Origin: a virus
Strand: one strand, 5' to 3'
IMG/VR virus record: IMGVR_UViG_3300019776_000554
Coordinates: 1-23,368 of that record
Length of the DNA: 23,368 nucleotides
This document shows positions 5,574 to 12,900 of the stretch, in pieces. The translations under genes were made by a program, and so were the position numbers. Within the stretch, counting starts at the first letter, position 1; each line of letters opens with the position of its first letter. The notes under the pieces were generated by a model that worked only from the letters and a program-made list of their open reading frames with translations, was not told where the DNA came from and did no database searches.

Positions 5574-6126
5574 AGAAGGCTTATTTAAAAGCACTCACAA
5601 TGCGGTTGTTTTCGCATTAAATCAACAATACGGGACTTTTCAAAGGCCCATGATTAATCGAATGGCCTACCCATCGGCAATTGGTCACGGGATTGGTGGC
5701 TATGATGCTGCTGCTCAAGCTGGGATGGTATTGGCTGAGATGAAAAAACTCGGTTTTATTCGGGAGGCGATCATCATTGCTCGATCCGCACCCAAGCGCC
5801 GACCCTGTGATTGTGGCTCTCGTTGTTGCTCCAAAAGCTATGAAAACAAAGACTGGAAAGAGGCAATTTTTCTCATAAACAATCACTTACGAGACATGGC
5901 GAACATGAAAAACCTCACCTTTCAACTACGAGATGCTTTGATTCGAAAATATTTCGGATCGGAAGAACAACAGAATAAGATTGCCGAGCGTTGCTTCGTG
6001 CATCGTGACACAGTTGCAGTCCAGTATTCAAGAGCAGTTAAGGAGCTAACTTTGCTTGAAAAATCGGCATGGCGCAAGATCGATGAATACCTTATTCAAT
6101 GTGGAATGATTGAATCATCGCAATAA
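5566..6126 (+). CDS. Putative Q-like late-gene regulator (antiterminator)
   Basis: A 186-aa protein, last gene of the early operon. It has a Cys cluster CDCGSRCC at about residues 80-87, then a helical segment FQLRDALIRKYFG and a C-terminal HTH-like region (QQNKIAERCFVHRDTVAVQYSRAVK, about 136-160). This organisation resembles DUF1133/phage antitermination Q-type proteins, many of which combine a metal-binding patch with a DNA-binding helix pair. Context is strong: NinG and a tiny ORF just before it, and a promoter followed by two intrinsic terminators just after it, ahead of the late genes. Q proteins bind near the late promoter and make polymerase ignore terminators. The function is inferred from context plus fold-level pattern. 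Confidence 0.6.
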   Translation: MTEEGLFKSTHNAVVFALNQQYGTFQRPMINRMAYPSAIGHGIGGYDAAAQAGMVLAEMKKLGFIREAIIIARSAPKRRPCDCGSRCCSKSYENKDWKEAIFLINNHLRDMANMKNLTFQLRDALIRKYFGSEEQQNKIAERCFVHRDTVAVQYSRAVKELTLLEKSAWRKIDEYLIQCGMIESSQ

Positions 6127-6132
6127 TTTTTC

Positions 6133-6150
6133 GCCCGATGTTAACCGGGC
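6133..6150 (+). other. Hairpin at the end of the early operon
   Basis: GCCCG (6133-6137) pairs with CGGGC (6146-6150) around an 8-base loop, 7 bases after the Q-like stop codon. No T-run follows, so it is at best a 3'-end stabiliser or a factor-dependent terminator. Confidence 0.35.
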
Positions 6151-6320
6151 TAATGTCAAGAAATTAATAACTTATGGGGCTGCAAGCCTCATTTTTATTG
6201 GGATAAATATATTTTCTCCAATTTTGTTATTTATTGGAGATTGTGGTTTAAGGATGCATTAAGTACAACCTTACAAGTAAAAATCGCAGATTTATAGGAA
6301 TGTCAATAGCGTATTAGCTT

Positions 6321-6350
6321 ATCGCGACTTAACGCGACTTAACGCGACTT
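6321..6350 (+). repeat. Three tandem copies of a 10-bp repeat
   Basis: The core CGCGACTT occurs three times at an exact 10-bp interval (6323-6330, 6333-6340, 6343-6350), joined by AA, and is followed by AGCGAGTC. The spacing is close to one helical turn, so a protein binding each copy would line up on one face. The repeat is GC-richer than its surroundings. The site lies about 130 bp upstream of the late promoter; no matching sequence is seen elsewhere in the window. Confidence 0.7.
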
Positions 6351-6480
6351 AGCGAGTCAGGAATTGTTTTTTTAATCTACTCAATCGTGCCGCTAAATTC
6401 GTTTTTGTAAGGTGTATACAATCTGGCCCATTAAATTAGTTTGGATTTAACTAACTCATGCCACTTTTTATTTAGGGGTA

Positions 6481-6508
6481 TTGACATTCCGCAAATCATG
6501 CGGAAAAT
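6481..6508 (+). promoter_or_regulatory. Candidate late promoter (PR'-like) with a dyad in its spacer
   Basis: A perfect -35 TTGACA (6481-6486), a 16-base spacer and GAAAAT (6503-6508; 4 of 6) as -10. The spacer and -10 edge form TTCCGCAAATCATGCGGAA (6487-6505), a 7-bp perfect dyad with a 5-base centre. Lambda Q binds between the -35 and -10 of PR', so this dyad is a natural candidate for the late regulator's site. Predicted start is near 6515, about 30 bases before the first terminator. Confidence 0.6.
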
Positions 6509-6546
6509 ACGAGTTAATTAAGTAGTTTCACAACTGCGCCCATCAC

Positions 6547-6576
6547 AAACCCGAGCCATCGTCTCGGGTTTTTTTT
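6547..6576 (+). terminator. Strong rightward intrinsic terminator (tR'-like)
   Basis: AAACCCGAG (6547-6555) pairs perfectly with CTCGGGTTT (6563-6571) around a 7-base loop, and a run of eight T (6569-6576) follows. It lies just downstream of the candidate late promoter and before all late genes, so late transcription must read through it. Confidence 0.88.
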
Positions 6577-6592
6577 ATTGTCTTTTCGCAGC

Positions 6593-6635
6593 AGCCTAAT
6601 CTCCTAGGCTTTCCCGGCTAAATGCCGGGTTTTTT
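6593..6635 (+). terminator. Second rightward intrinsic terminator, preceded by a hairpin
   Basis: CCCGGC (6613-6618) pairs with GCCGGG (6624-6629) around a 5-base loop and is followed by six T (6630-6635). Immediately before it AGCCTA (6593-6598) pairs with TAGGCT (6605-6610), a hairpin without its own T-run. With the terminator at 6547-6576 this makes a tandem block ending 20 bases before the HNH gene. Confidence 0.82.
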
Positions 6636-6655
6636 ATTCCTCAAGCTGGTTCGCT

Positions 6656-7057
6656 ATGCCACCAAGACCCAAGACTCCCTGTCGATATCCGGGATGCAAG
6701 GCGGTATTGAGCGAGCCGGGCTATTGCAGTCGGCATCAATTCTTTGATAAAGAACAAGATCGCAAACGCCGGATTATTTCTGATCAATCACGAAAAAGTG
6801 CAAAAGAAAGAGGCTATTCGTTTAGTTGGCATAAGGTTCGCACCCTGTATCTACAAGCCAATCCACTTTGCGTGAGTTGTGAAAAGAAAGGGCGCTTAAC
6901 GCCAGCAACTTGTGTCGATCACATCATCCCCCACCGAGGGGATGACGCTTTGATGTGGGATGAAGATAACTTTCAATCCCTTTGTCAATCATGCCATTCC
7001 CGAAAGACTGCCAAAGAAGATGGCGGCTTTGGAAACAAGATTAGCGATTCCCGCTAA
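6656..7057 (+). CDS. HNH endonuclease
   Basis: A 133-aa protein. An N-terminal Cys knuckle (CRYPGCKAV, then GYCSRH) is followed by a basic helix, then the HNH core: ANPLCVSCEKKGRL, CVDHIIPHRGD, then DEDNFQSLCQSCHSRKTAKE. The catalytic DHI, the Asn of DNFQSLC and the zinc-type C-x-x-C/C-x-x-C-H pairs are all present. Phage HNH proteins of this size usually lie beside the terminase and portal genes and are needed for packaging or cos cleavage in several HK97-type phages. Here four small or medium genes lie between it and the terminase. It is the first gene after the tandem terminators, so probably the first late gene. The ribosome site is weak. Confidence 0.9.
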   Translation: MPPRPKTPCRYPGCKAVLSEPGYCSRHQFFDKEQDRKRRIISDQSRKSAKERGYSFSWHKVRTLYLQANPLCVSCEKKGRLTPATCVDHIIPHRGDDALMWDEDNFQSLCQSCHSRKTAKEDGGFGNKISDSR

Positions 7058-7091
7058 TAACGCAGTTCAAACCCTCCTAAAAGGAAAAACA

Positions 7092-7523
7092 ATGAAATCA
7101 GTTCTCTTGGCAACTTTGTTGCTATCTTGTGGCATTGCAGTCGCTGGTCAATCTCAGTCTCAATCATCCGGCGTAACTGGCTCTGCTAGTTCTGCATCAG
7201 GTGGCGTAGCGGCATCGTTAGCAACTAATGGTAGCAAGGGTAGTTCAACTCAGTCAGCCAATGCCAAGACAAATGGCTCTGCATCTGTATCTGGTAAAAC
7301 AACTGGCAATAGCGCAAATGTTAAGACATCTGCAACCCAATCAGCCAATGCAAAAACAACTGGCACAAAGACTGGTAGCGGATCAGGCGGCTCATTAGCG
7401 GCTGGCGGCTCTATCTCTGGTGCTTATGGCATTGCGGCCATACCATCTATCCCCGGCAACGGCGGCGGCAATGGTAATGGTAATAACGGCAATGGCAACG
7501 GCAACGGCGGCGGTAGAGACTAA
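7092..7523 (+). CDS. Exported low-complexity Ser/Thr/Gly/Asn protein
   Basis: A 143-aa protein from ATG 7092, with AAGGA 8 bases upstream. It begins with a clear Sec signal (MKSVLLATLLLSCGIAVAG), then Gln/Ser, and a long Ser/Thr/Ala/Asn/Lys region with an internal near-repeat (TQSANAKTNG and TQSANAKTTG). It ends with a Gly/Asn tail (GNGGGNGNGNNGNGNGNGGG). There are no cysteines after the signal region and no hydrophobic segment, so the mature part is probably disordered and periplasmic or outside the cell. No family is recognised. It forms a pair with the next exported protein, with a 2-base gap between them, so they are likely co-translated. Confidence 0.75.
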   Translation: MKSVLLATLLLSCGIAVAGQSQSQSSGVTGSASSASGGVAASLATNGSKGSSTQSANAKTNGSASVSGKTTGNSANVKTSATQSANAKTTGTKTGSGSGGSLAAGGSISGAYGIAAIPSIPGNGGGNGNGNNGNGNGNGGGRD

Positions 7524-7525
7524 TT

Positions 7526-8026
7526 ATGAAAAAGACCATTGCTATGTTGTGCTTAGTGCCATTCGTGGCAATGGCACAAACAACGACATCCAACTCATCC
7601 TCTGAGACATCATCCAGAGCATCGGCCAACAATAACGGCAACGCCCAAAGCATCACCTATAACAACCCGTCAGGATTAAATTATGGCGGGTCATACACGA
7701 CCACTGTACGCAGCACAGGCACAGCAATTATGGGTGGTTTTAGCGGCTCTTTTTCGGGGGACTACTGCGGCGGTACTGCACAAGGTGCATTAGGTTTAGT
7801 TGGATTCTCATTTGGTGCGGGTGCGCCAGTTATTGACTCCTCATGTGTATTACTTAGAACATACGAGCGCACGATGCAAGCGGCAGCCAGTACCAATGAT
7901 CCTATCCAAGCAATCACCATTCGTAGTGCTGCATTAGAACTCTTAGCCGAGATCAACCCAACTGTTCGTGATGTGTTTGAGCGTAAAGGATTAGTCATGA
8001 TTAAGCCTATCGAACCAAAGCAGTAA
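7526..8026 (+). CDS. Exported phage protein with two conserved-looking cysteines
   Basis: A 166-aa protein starting 2 bases after the previous stop. It has an N-terminal Sec signal (MKKTIAMLCLVPFVAMA), a Ser/Thr/Asn-rich stretch to about residue 50, then a Gly-rich part with DYCGG (C at about 81) and SSCVLLRTYERT (C at about 107). The C-terminal helical part reads AALELLAEINPTVRDVF. The order Cys-Gly-rich, Cys-x(4)-R, then a helix ending in a P-x-V-R-x-x-F motif resembles small secreted proteins I recall from other tailed phages, often near lysis or fibre genes, but their function is unknown to me. A periplasmic disulfide-stabilised fold is plausible. A 36-aa membrane protein follows 10 bases later. 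Confidence 0.75.
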   Translation: MKKTIAMLCLVPFVAMAQTTTSNSSSETSSRASANNNGNAQSITYNNPSGLNYGGSYTTTVRSTGTAIMGGFSGSFSGDYCGGTAQGALGLVGFSFGAGAPVIDSSCVLLRTYERTMQAAASTNDPIQAITIRSAALELLAEINPTVRDVFERKGLVMIKPIEPKQ

Positions 8027-8036
8027 GGAGATCGTC

Positions 8037-8147
8037 ATGAGTCTATTGGATCGCATCAAAGAGTTACTCAACAAGCAATACTCAACCATCAATTGGATTT
8101 GGGCATTGATTTTGGTATTCATCATCGTTTATTCGATAGCAAACTAG
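8037..8147 (+). CDS. 36-aa single-span membrane protein
   Basis: The frame MSLLDRIKELLNKQYSTINW continues as a hydrophobic segment (IWALILVFIIVYSIA) and ends. A strong ribosome site AAGGAG sits 6 bases upstream, overlapping the stop region of the previous gene. The N-terminal amphipathic helix plus one C-terminal membrane span is seen in small holin-like and accessory lysis proteins, but also in unrelated small phage proteins. It has no charged C-terminal tail, unlike most class III holins. Its pairing with two exported proteins suggests a shared envelope-directed task. Confidence 0.65.
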   Translation: MSLLDRIKELLNKQYSTINWIWALILVFIIVYSIAN

Positions 8148-8263
8148 GTGGGACGGGGGCGGTCAAAAAGTTAAAAAGGCCCTCCCAAAAAACCGCGCTT
8201 GGTTGGACAAATTTTTACAAAGCCAAAATGAAGTAGGGGGGGTTATCCCTCAAAGGAGCAAAA
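8148..8263. other. 116-bp gap upstream of the methyltransferase/terminase genes; possible packaging site
   Basis: The gap contains two G-runs (GGGACGGGGGCGG near 8150 and AGGGGGGG near 8233), A-rich patches (CAAAAAGTTAAAAAGG) and an ACCGCG box near 8192. It is the only sizeable noncoding gap between the HNH gene and the terminase small subunit. Gaps of this kind in HK97-type phages can hold cos or the terminase-binding sites. No terminator or clear promoter is seen. It ends with the AAAGGAG ribosome site (8252-8258) of the methyltransferase gene. Confidence 0.25.
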
Positions 8264-9502
8264 TTGATCGAAGTTCAAAAAAAATATGAGCAATGGGACA
8301 TAAATAAACTAGTTCCGTACGCTCGTAACGCAAGAACGCATTCTGATGAGCAAATCGCTCAACTGGCCGCCTCTATCAAAGAGTGGGGATGGACCACTCC
8401 GGTATTGGTTGATCCAGACGGGGGAATTATTGCTGGTCATGGCAGAGTAATGGCGGCAAGAAAACTAGACATTCAGCAAATCCCAGTATTAATTGCCGAT
8501 GGATGGTCGGACTCTCAAAAAAGAGCCTACATTCTTGCCGATAACAAGTTGGCAATGAACGCTGGTTGGGATGTGGAGTTATTGGCCCTTGAGTTAAGCG
8601 ATCTCAAAGAGTTCGACTTTGATTTAAACCTCATAGGTTTTGGCGATCAAGAGATTGCCGATTTATTGCAAAACGGAATCGATGGGTTAACTGATCCTGA
8701 TGAAGTTCCAGAGTTGCAAGAAATCAACATAAATGTACCGGGTGACCTCTGGCAACTAGGACCTCATAAATTATTGTGCGGGGATTCAACTATCCTGACT
8801 GATGTTGAAAAGTTGATGGGTGAGGTCAAGGCCGATATGTGCTTTACCGACCCTCCCTACAATGTGGACTACGGCAATAGCGCAAAAGACAAAATGCGGG
8901 GAAATGATCGCCGCATTATGAATGATGCTTTGGGTGAAAATTTTTATCAGTTTTTATTAGATGCCTGTAGCAATATCCTCTCTGTAACTAAGGGCGCTTG
9001 CTATATCTGCATGAGTTCCTCCGAACTTCATAACCTGCAAAGAGCATGGATAGAGGCTGGTGGCAAATGGTCAACTTTCATAATTTGGTCAAAAAACACA
9101 TTCACATTGGGCCGATCTGATTATCAGCGACAGTACGAGCCAATCTTATATGGCTGGCGGGAAGGAACGGATCATTTTTGGTGTGGCGATAGAAGCCAAA
9201 GTGATGTCTGGAATTACAACAAACCGCATAAAAACGATCTGCATCCGACCATGAAACCCGTTGAACTAGTGGAGCGGGGCATTCGCAATTCAAGCAAAAC
9301 TCAAGACATTGTGTTTGAGCCTTTTGGCGGCGGCGGATCAACTCTCATCGCCTGTGAAAAATCAGGAAGAGTGGCTAGGGTCATTGAGTTAGATCCGAAG
9401 TATTGTGATGTGATTATCCGTAGATGGCAATCGTTTACAGGGCAAAAGGCCACCCTTATTTCGGATGGCAGAACATTTGAAGAGGTTGAAAATGGTCGGT
9501 AG
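8264..9502 (+). CDS. ParB-domain DNA methyltransferase (beta-class N6-adenine/N4-cytosine type)
   Basis: A 412-aa protein from TTG 8264, supported by AAAGGAG five bases upstream. Residues 1-140 are a ParB/Srx-like domain (LVPYARNARTHSDEQIAQL, then GIIAGHGRVMAARKL and ADNKLA). The rest is an amino-methyltransferase with motif IV DPPY at 196-199 and the SAM-binding motif VFEPFGGGGSTLIACE at 350-365. The order IV before I is the beta class. DPPY is usual for adenine-N6 enzymes. No restriction gene is adjacent, so it is an orphan phage enzyme that may protect phage DNA or mark it for packaging. It overlaps the terminase small subunit gene by 11 bases. Confidence 0.93.
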   Translation: MIEVQKKYEQWDINKLVPYARNARTHSDEQIAQLAASIKEWGWTTPVLVDPDGGIIAGHGRVMAARKLDIQQIPVLIADGWSDSQKRAYILADNKLAMNAGWDVELLALELSDLKEFDFDLNLIGFGDQEIADLLQNGIDGLTDPDEVPELQEININVPGDLWQLGPHKLLCGDSTILTDVEKLMGEVKADMCFTDPPYNVDYGNSAKDKMRGNDRRIMNDALGENFYQFLLDACSNILSVTKGACYICMSSSELHNLQRAWIEAGGKWSTFIIWSKNTFTLGRSDYQRQYEPILYGWREGTDHFWCGDRSQSDVWNYNKPHKNDLHPTMKPVELVERGIRNSSKTQDIVFEPFGGGGSTLIACEKSGRVARVIELDPKYCDVIIRRWQSFTGQKATLISDGRTFEEVENGR

Positions 9503-9947
9503 AAAACCAAAACCCACACAGTTAAAACTCGTACAAGGCACATTGCGCCCTAGTCGAGAAAATAAAAAAGAGCCAAAACCCACAGGCGATTTACAGGATG
9601 CTCCAAAGACGCTATCTGACGCAGAGAAAGAGATTTGGGACTATGTGATCTCAAAAGCCCCAAAAGGTCTGTTAAAACATCTCGATTTTTCAACTTTAGA
9701 AATATGGGTGACGGCATATATTTCATATCAAGATGCAAAGTCTAAAGTTCGTTATCAAGGGCAAATTGTTAAAACTGCCAGCGGCTTTCCAGTGCTAAAT
9801 CCCTACATGGCCAATGTCAATAAACAGGCTCAGATCATGTTGAAATGCTCATCTGAAATGGGTTTTACGCCCGCATCCCGCTCTCGAATTCATATTGAAA
9901 ACGAATCTAGCGAGGAAAATCCTTTCGCCATGTTTGCCGTTGAATGA
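9492..9947 (+). CDS. Terminase small subunit, P27 family
   Basis: A 151-aa protein starting MVGRKPKPTQLKLVQGTLRP, the hallmark opening of P27-type (Terminase_4) small subunits, with EPKPTGDLQDAPKTLSDAEKEIWDYV next. The middle is helical and the end acidic. I chose ATG 9492, preceded by GAGG, over an upstream frame extension from 9465, because the family begins at GRKPKP. It recognises the packaging site and loads the large subunit. It overlaps the methyltransferase gene upstream by 11 bases and the large subunit gene downstream by 4 bases. Confidence 0.93.
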   Translation: MVGRKPKPTQLKLVQGTLRPSRENKKEPKPTGDLQDAPKTLSDAEKEIWDYVISKAPKGLLKHLDFSTLEIWVTAYISYQDAKSKVRYQGQIVKTASGFPVLNPYMANVNKQAQIMLKCSSEMGFTPASRSRIHIENESSEENPFAMFAVE

Positions 9948-11638
9948 GTCGGGATTATTGCGTAATCGCTCTTGATTATGCGAAAAGAATAGTTGGTAAG
10001 AAGATTCCAGCCTCACAGTTTGTCATTAACTCATGCAAAAGACAGATTCAAGATTTAAAAAAATGGAGAGGCAAATCAGGGTCTTTCATTTTTGACAAGG
10101 AAAAGGCTGCAAGAGTTTGTCATTTCATAGAGCAATTGCCACATATTAAAGGGCCATTAACTGGTAAAAAAATCCATCTTGAACCTTGGCAGATTTTTAT
10201 TCTTACCACTTTGTTTGGGTGGGTAAAAACTGACGGCACACGAAGATTTCGCAGAGGCTACATTGAAGTCCCAAGGGGTAATGGGAAGTCGGCCATTAGT
10301 TCTGGTCTTGGCCTTTATATGCTTTGTGCTGATGACGAGGGTGGAGCCGAGGTTTATTCATTTGCCACCACTAGAGATCAAGCCAAGATTGTGTTTGGTG
10401 ATGCTCAAAACATGGTACGCAAAACCCCCATGATTAAGACGCATTTTGGGGCTGATGTGAATGCACACAACATCAACATCAAAAGAACCATGTCTAAATT
10501 TGAAGCCCTTTCAGCAGAAGGCTCAACTTTAGATGGGCTTAATACCCATTTTGCTTGTATCGATGAGCTACACGCCCATAAGACTCGGGCCGTTTACGAT
10601 GTGGTCGAAACTTCGATTGGTAAGCGAGCGCAGTCGCTGCTCTGGGTAATTACCACCGCCGGATCAAATCGTGCGGGAATTTGCTATGAAGTCAGATCTT
10701 TTGTAAAAAAGGTCTTACTTGATGGCGCTTTGGATGAGTCTCAATTTGGAATCATCTATGGCCTTGATGCTGATGATGATTGGACTACCGAAGAGGCTTT
10801 GATTAAAGCCAACCCCAATTGGGGAATCTCGGTGATGCCCGATATATTGCTGCCTTTACAGGCCAAGGCGATGTCCATGCCCAGCGCAGCCAATAACTTT
10901 AAGACTAAGCATCTTAATGAATGGGTCAATGCCGATGTCTCATGGATGGATATGCGGGCTTGGGAGGCTTGCGCTGATCGCAGCCTCGATAAGAATGCGT
11001 TTCTAGGTGAGCCAGCATGGATAGGCTTAGACCTTGCAAGCAAAACCGATATTGCGGCCAAGATGACAGTCTTTAAACGCAGCATTGAAGGCGTTGATCA
11101 TTTTTATTGCTTTGGCGAGTATTTTTTACCGAGATACACAGTTGATCTTGGTGAAAACTCGCAGTATCAAGGCTGGGAAAACGAAGGGCGATTGACTGTC
11201 ACAGGCGATGCCGTCATTGATTTTGCCGTTATTGAAGACGATATTTTGCAAGATAGTCTGAAATATCAGGTTAAAGAGATTCCTTACGATCCCTTTCAAG
11301 CCACGATGCTCTCAACCCGGCTTATTGCTAATGGTGCGCCCATGTTGGAGGTGCGGCCCACAGTTTTAAATTTCTCTGAACCGATGAAACAAATTGAGGC
11401 CCTTGTACTTCAAAAGCGATTGCATCACGATGGCGATCCCGTTCTCGAATGGATGATGAGCAATGTGGTGGCGCATTTAGATGCCAAAGACAATATTTAT
11501 CCACGCAAAGAACGCCCCGAAAACAAGATTGACGGGGTAGTTGCTCTCATTATGGCTATGAGTCGTGCCGTCTTCGATAGTGAAGAGCAGGGCGATTTAG
11601 ATGGCTTTTTGGGTGCGCCAATCAATATGAAATGGTAA
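9944..11638 (+). CDS. Terminase large subunit (packaging ATPase and nuclease)
   Basis: A 564-aa protein of normal length for the Terminase_1 family that goes with P27 small subunits. Motifs seen: Walker A PRGNGKS at 110-116, Walker B ACIDELHAH with D207/E208, coupling motif VITTAGSNRAG near 238-248, and the nuclease domain opening IGLDLASKTD with D363. A further region IPYDPFQA follows near 450. The enzyme cuts concatemeric phage DNA and pumps it into the prohead. The gene sits in a coupled series with the small subunit and portal. No missing motif was noticed. Confidence 0.96.
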   Translation: MSRDYCVIALDYAKRIVGKKIPASQFVINSCKRQIQDLKKWRGKSGSFIFDKEKAARVCHFIEQLPHIKGPLTGKKIHLEPWQIFILTTLFGWVKTDGTRRFRRGYIEVPRGNGKSAISSGLGLYMLCADDEGGAEVYSFATTRDQAKIVFGDAQNMVRKTPMIKTHFGADVNAHNINIKRTMSKFEALSAEGSTLDGLNTHFACIDELHAHKTRAVYDVVETSIGKRAQSLLWVITTAGSNRAGICYEVRSFVKKVLLDGALDESQFGIIYGLDADDDWTTEEALIKANPNWGISVMPDILLPLQAKAMSMPSAANNFKTKHLNEWVNADVSWMDMRAWEACADRSLDKNAFLGEPAWIGLDLASKTDIAAKMTVFKRSIEGVDHFYCFGEYFLPRYTVDLGENSQYQGWENEGRLTVTGDAVIDFAVIEDDILQDSLKYQVKEIPYDPFQATMLSTRLIANGAPMLEVRPTVLNFSEPMKQIEALVLQKRLHHDGDPVLEWMMSNVVAHLDAKDNIYPRKERPENKIDGVVALIMAMSRAVFDSEEQGDLDGFLGAPINMKW

Positions 11639-11643
11639 ACACT

Positions 11644-12900
11644 ATGACTTTTTATCAAACTCTTCGCAGTTGGTTTGGGGGAATTGGAGCGACTGGGCAG
11701 CAAAACGGCATCCAATATCCTGAGCCACTCTCCATTGTCTATAAACAAAACACGACTTATGGGACAGATGGGGCATTACAAGTAGCCGCAGTCTGGGCTT
11801 GCATCGAGTTATTGACCGATAACATCGCCTCGCTGCCACTCTTTGTTTATGAACGGGCCGGAGATGATCAAGGCAACAAGACTTTGGCTCGAGATACTCG
11901 GCTTTGGACTTTATTGCACGATAACCCTAATCGCCGCCATACCCCAATGGAGTTTTGGCAATTCATGCTGATGAGTTTTCTTTTGCGTGGCAATGCTTAT
12001 GCCAGATTAGTCAGGGGAACAAATAATGAAGTGATCGAAATGTGGCCCTTATCAGCAGATCAGGTCGAAGTAGAGGTGCTGCCTGATCAGTCGATCATTT
12101 ACAAATACAACTATGACGGCAAAGTGGCCGTATATAGCGAAGACTCCATCTTTCATTGGCGTGATAAGGGCAACGGCATCGTAGGAATGAGCCGTCTGGA
12201 CTATATGCGGAACTCGGTTGGGGTAGCAATTGAGGCTCAAAATCAAACGCAGCAATTATTTGCAAATTCGGGCAAACGGCCCGGCGTATTCATGATCGAT
12301 AAGTTATTAACTGCCGAGCAACGAGACAAGATTCGCCAAAACTATCAAGGCTTGGTCGAGGGCGGCCAAGATGATCTGCTCGTTCTCGAGGCGGGCGCAA
12401 AATTTGAGCCACTAGCGATGAGTCCGGCAGATATGCAGCTGCTCGATACCCGCAGATTCTCAGTTGAGGATATTGCCCGCTGGTTTGGTATTTCTTCAGT
12501 TCTGATTAACGATACGGCCAAAACTACGACTTGGGGAACGGGCATTAGCCAACTCATTGAGGGCTTTTATAAGTTTCGGCTGCGCCCTTTGCTTGAATCA
12601 TTGGAGCAATCCATTGAAAGAAGGGTGCTGACCAGCCGCCAGCGTGAACTATATGCGGTGGAATTCTCACTCGAGGCCATTTTAAGAGGCTCATTAACTG
12701 AGCGACTTGATGCGGGATCGAAAGCCGTACAAAACGGCCTGATGACTCGTAATGAGTGGAGGCAATTAGAAAACTTACCTCGCCAAGATGGAGCGGATGA
12801 ACTAACTGCTCAATCCAATTTAGTTCCATTAGCCCGCATGGGCGAAATTACCAATACAGGAGCAAATAATGCTACTTCACAAGAGCCTATCGCTCAGTAA
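11644..12900 (+). CDS. Portal protein, HK97 family
   Basis: A 418-aa protein. Typical features are VAAVWACIELLTDNIASLPL near the N-terminus, LLHDNPNRRHTPMEFWQFM, then LLRGNAYARLVR and FHWRDKGNGIVGMSRLD. FEPLAMSPADMQLLDTRRF and a helical clip/crown region (WFGISSVLINDT, GFYKFRLRPLLESLEQSI) follow. It forms the dodecameric ring through which DNA enters the head. ATG 11644 gives the family-like start MTFYQTLRSWFGG; ATG 11632 would add 4 residues and overlap the terminase stop. Neither start has a good Shine-Dalgarno. Confidence 0.93.
   Translation: MTFYQTLRSWFGGIGATGQQNGIQYPEPLSIVYKQNTTYGTDGALQVAAVWACIELLTDNIASLPLFVYERAGDDQGNKTLARDTRLWTLLHDNPNRRHTPMEFWQFMLMSFLLRGNAYARLVRGTNNEVIEMWPLSADQVEVEVLPDQSIIYKYNYDGKVAVYSEDSIFHWRDKGNGIVGMSRLDYMRNSVGVAIEAQNQTQQLFANSGKRPGVFMIDKLLTAEQRDKIRQNYQGLVEGGQDDLLVLEAGAKFEPLAMSPADMQLLDTRRFSVEDIARWFGISSVLINDTAKTTTWGTGISQLIEGFYKFRLRPLLESLEQSIERRVLTSRQRELYAVEFSLEAILRGSLTERLDAGSKAVQNGLMTRNEWRQLENLPRQDGADELTAQSNLVPLARMGEITNTGANNATSQEPIAQ

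Larger units (their letters stand above)
6127..6655. other. 529-bp noncoding control region between early and late genes
   Basis: I see no credible gene on either strand here. From left to right it holds a short hairpin just after the early operon (6133-6150), three 10-bp tandem repeats (6321-6350), and a 6-bp dyad TTAGTT/AACTAA (6436-6454). A sigma70-type promoter with a dyad in the spacer (6481-6508) and three stem-loops, two of them clear intrinsic terminators (6547-6635), complete it. The rest is AT-rich and unassigned. TGTATACAAT (6413-6422) could be an extra extended -10 but has no -35 partner. Confidence 0.7.

Noticed and set aside
6960-7091. N-terminal extension of the exported Ser/Thr protein
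   Set aside because: It would overlap the HNH gene and bury the signal peptide; ATG 7092 with AAGGA gives a proper signal sequence at the N-terminus.
8037-8147. Calling the 36-aa membrane protein a holin
   Set aside because: One span and genome position are compatible, but no endolysin is nearby and holins cannot be recognised from such a short sequence.
10811-10824. CCCCAATTGGGG palindrome resembling an operator
   Set aside because: It lies inside conserved terminase coding sequence (ANPNWG), differs from the operator consensus and has no promoter context.
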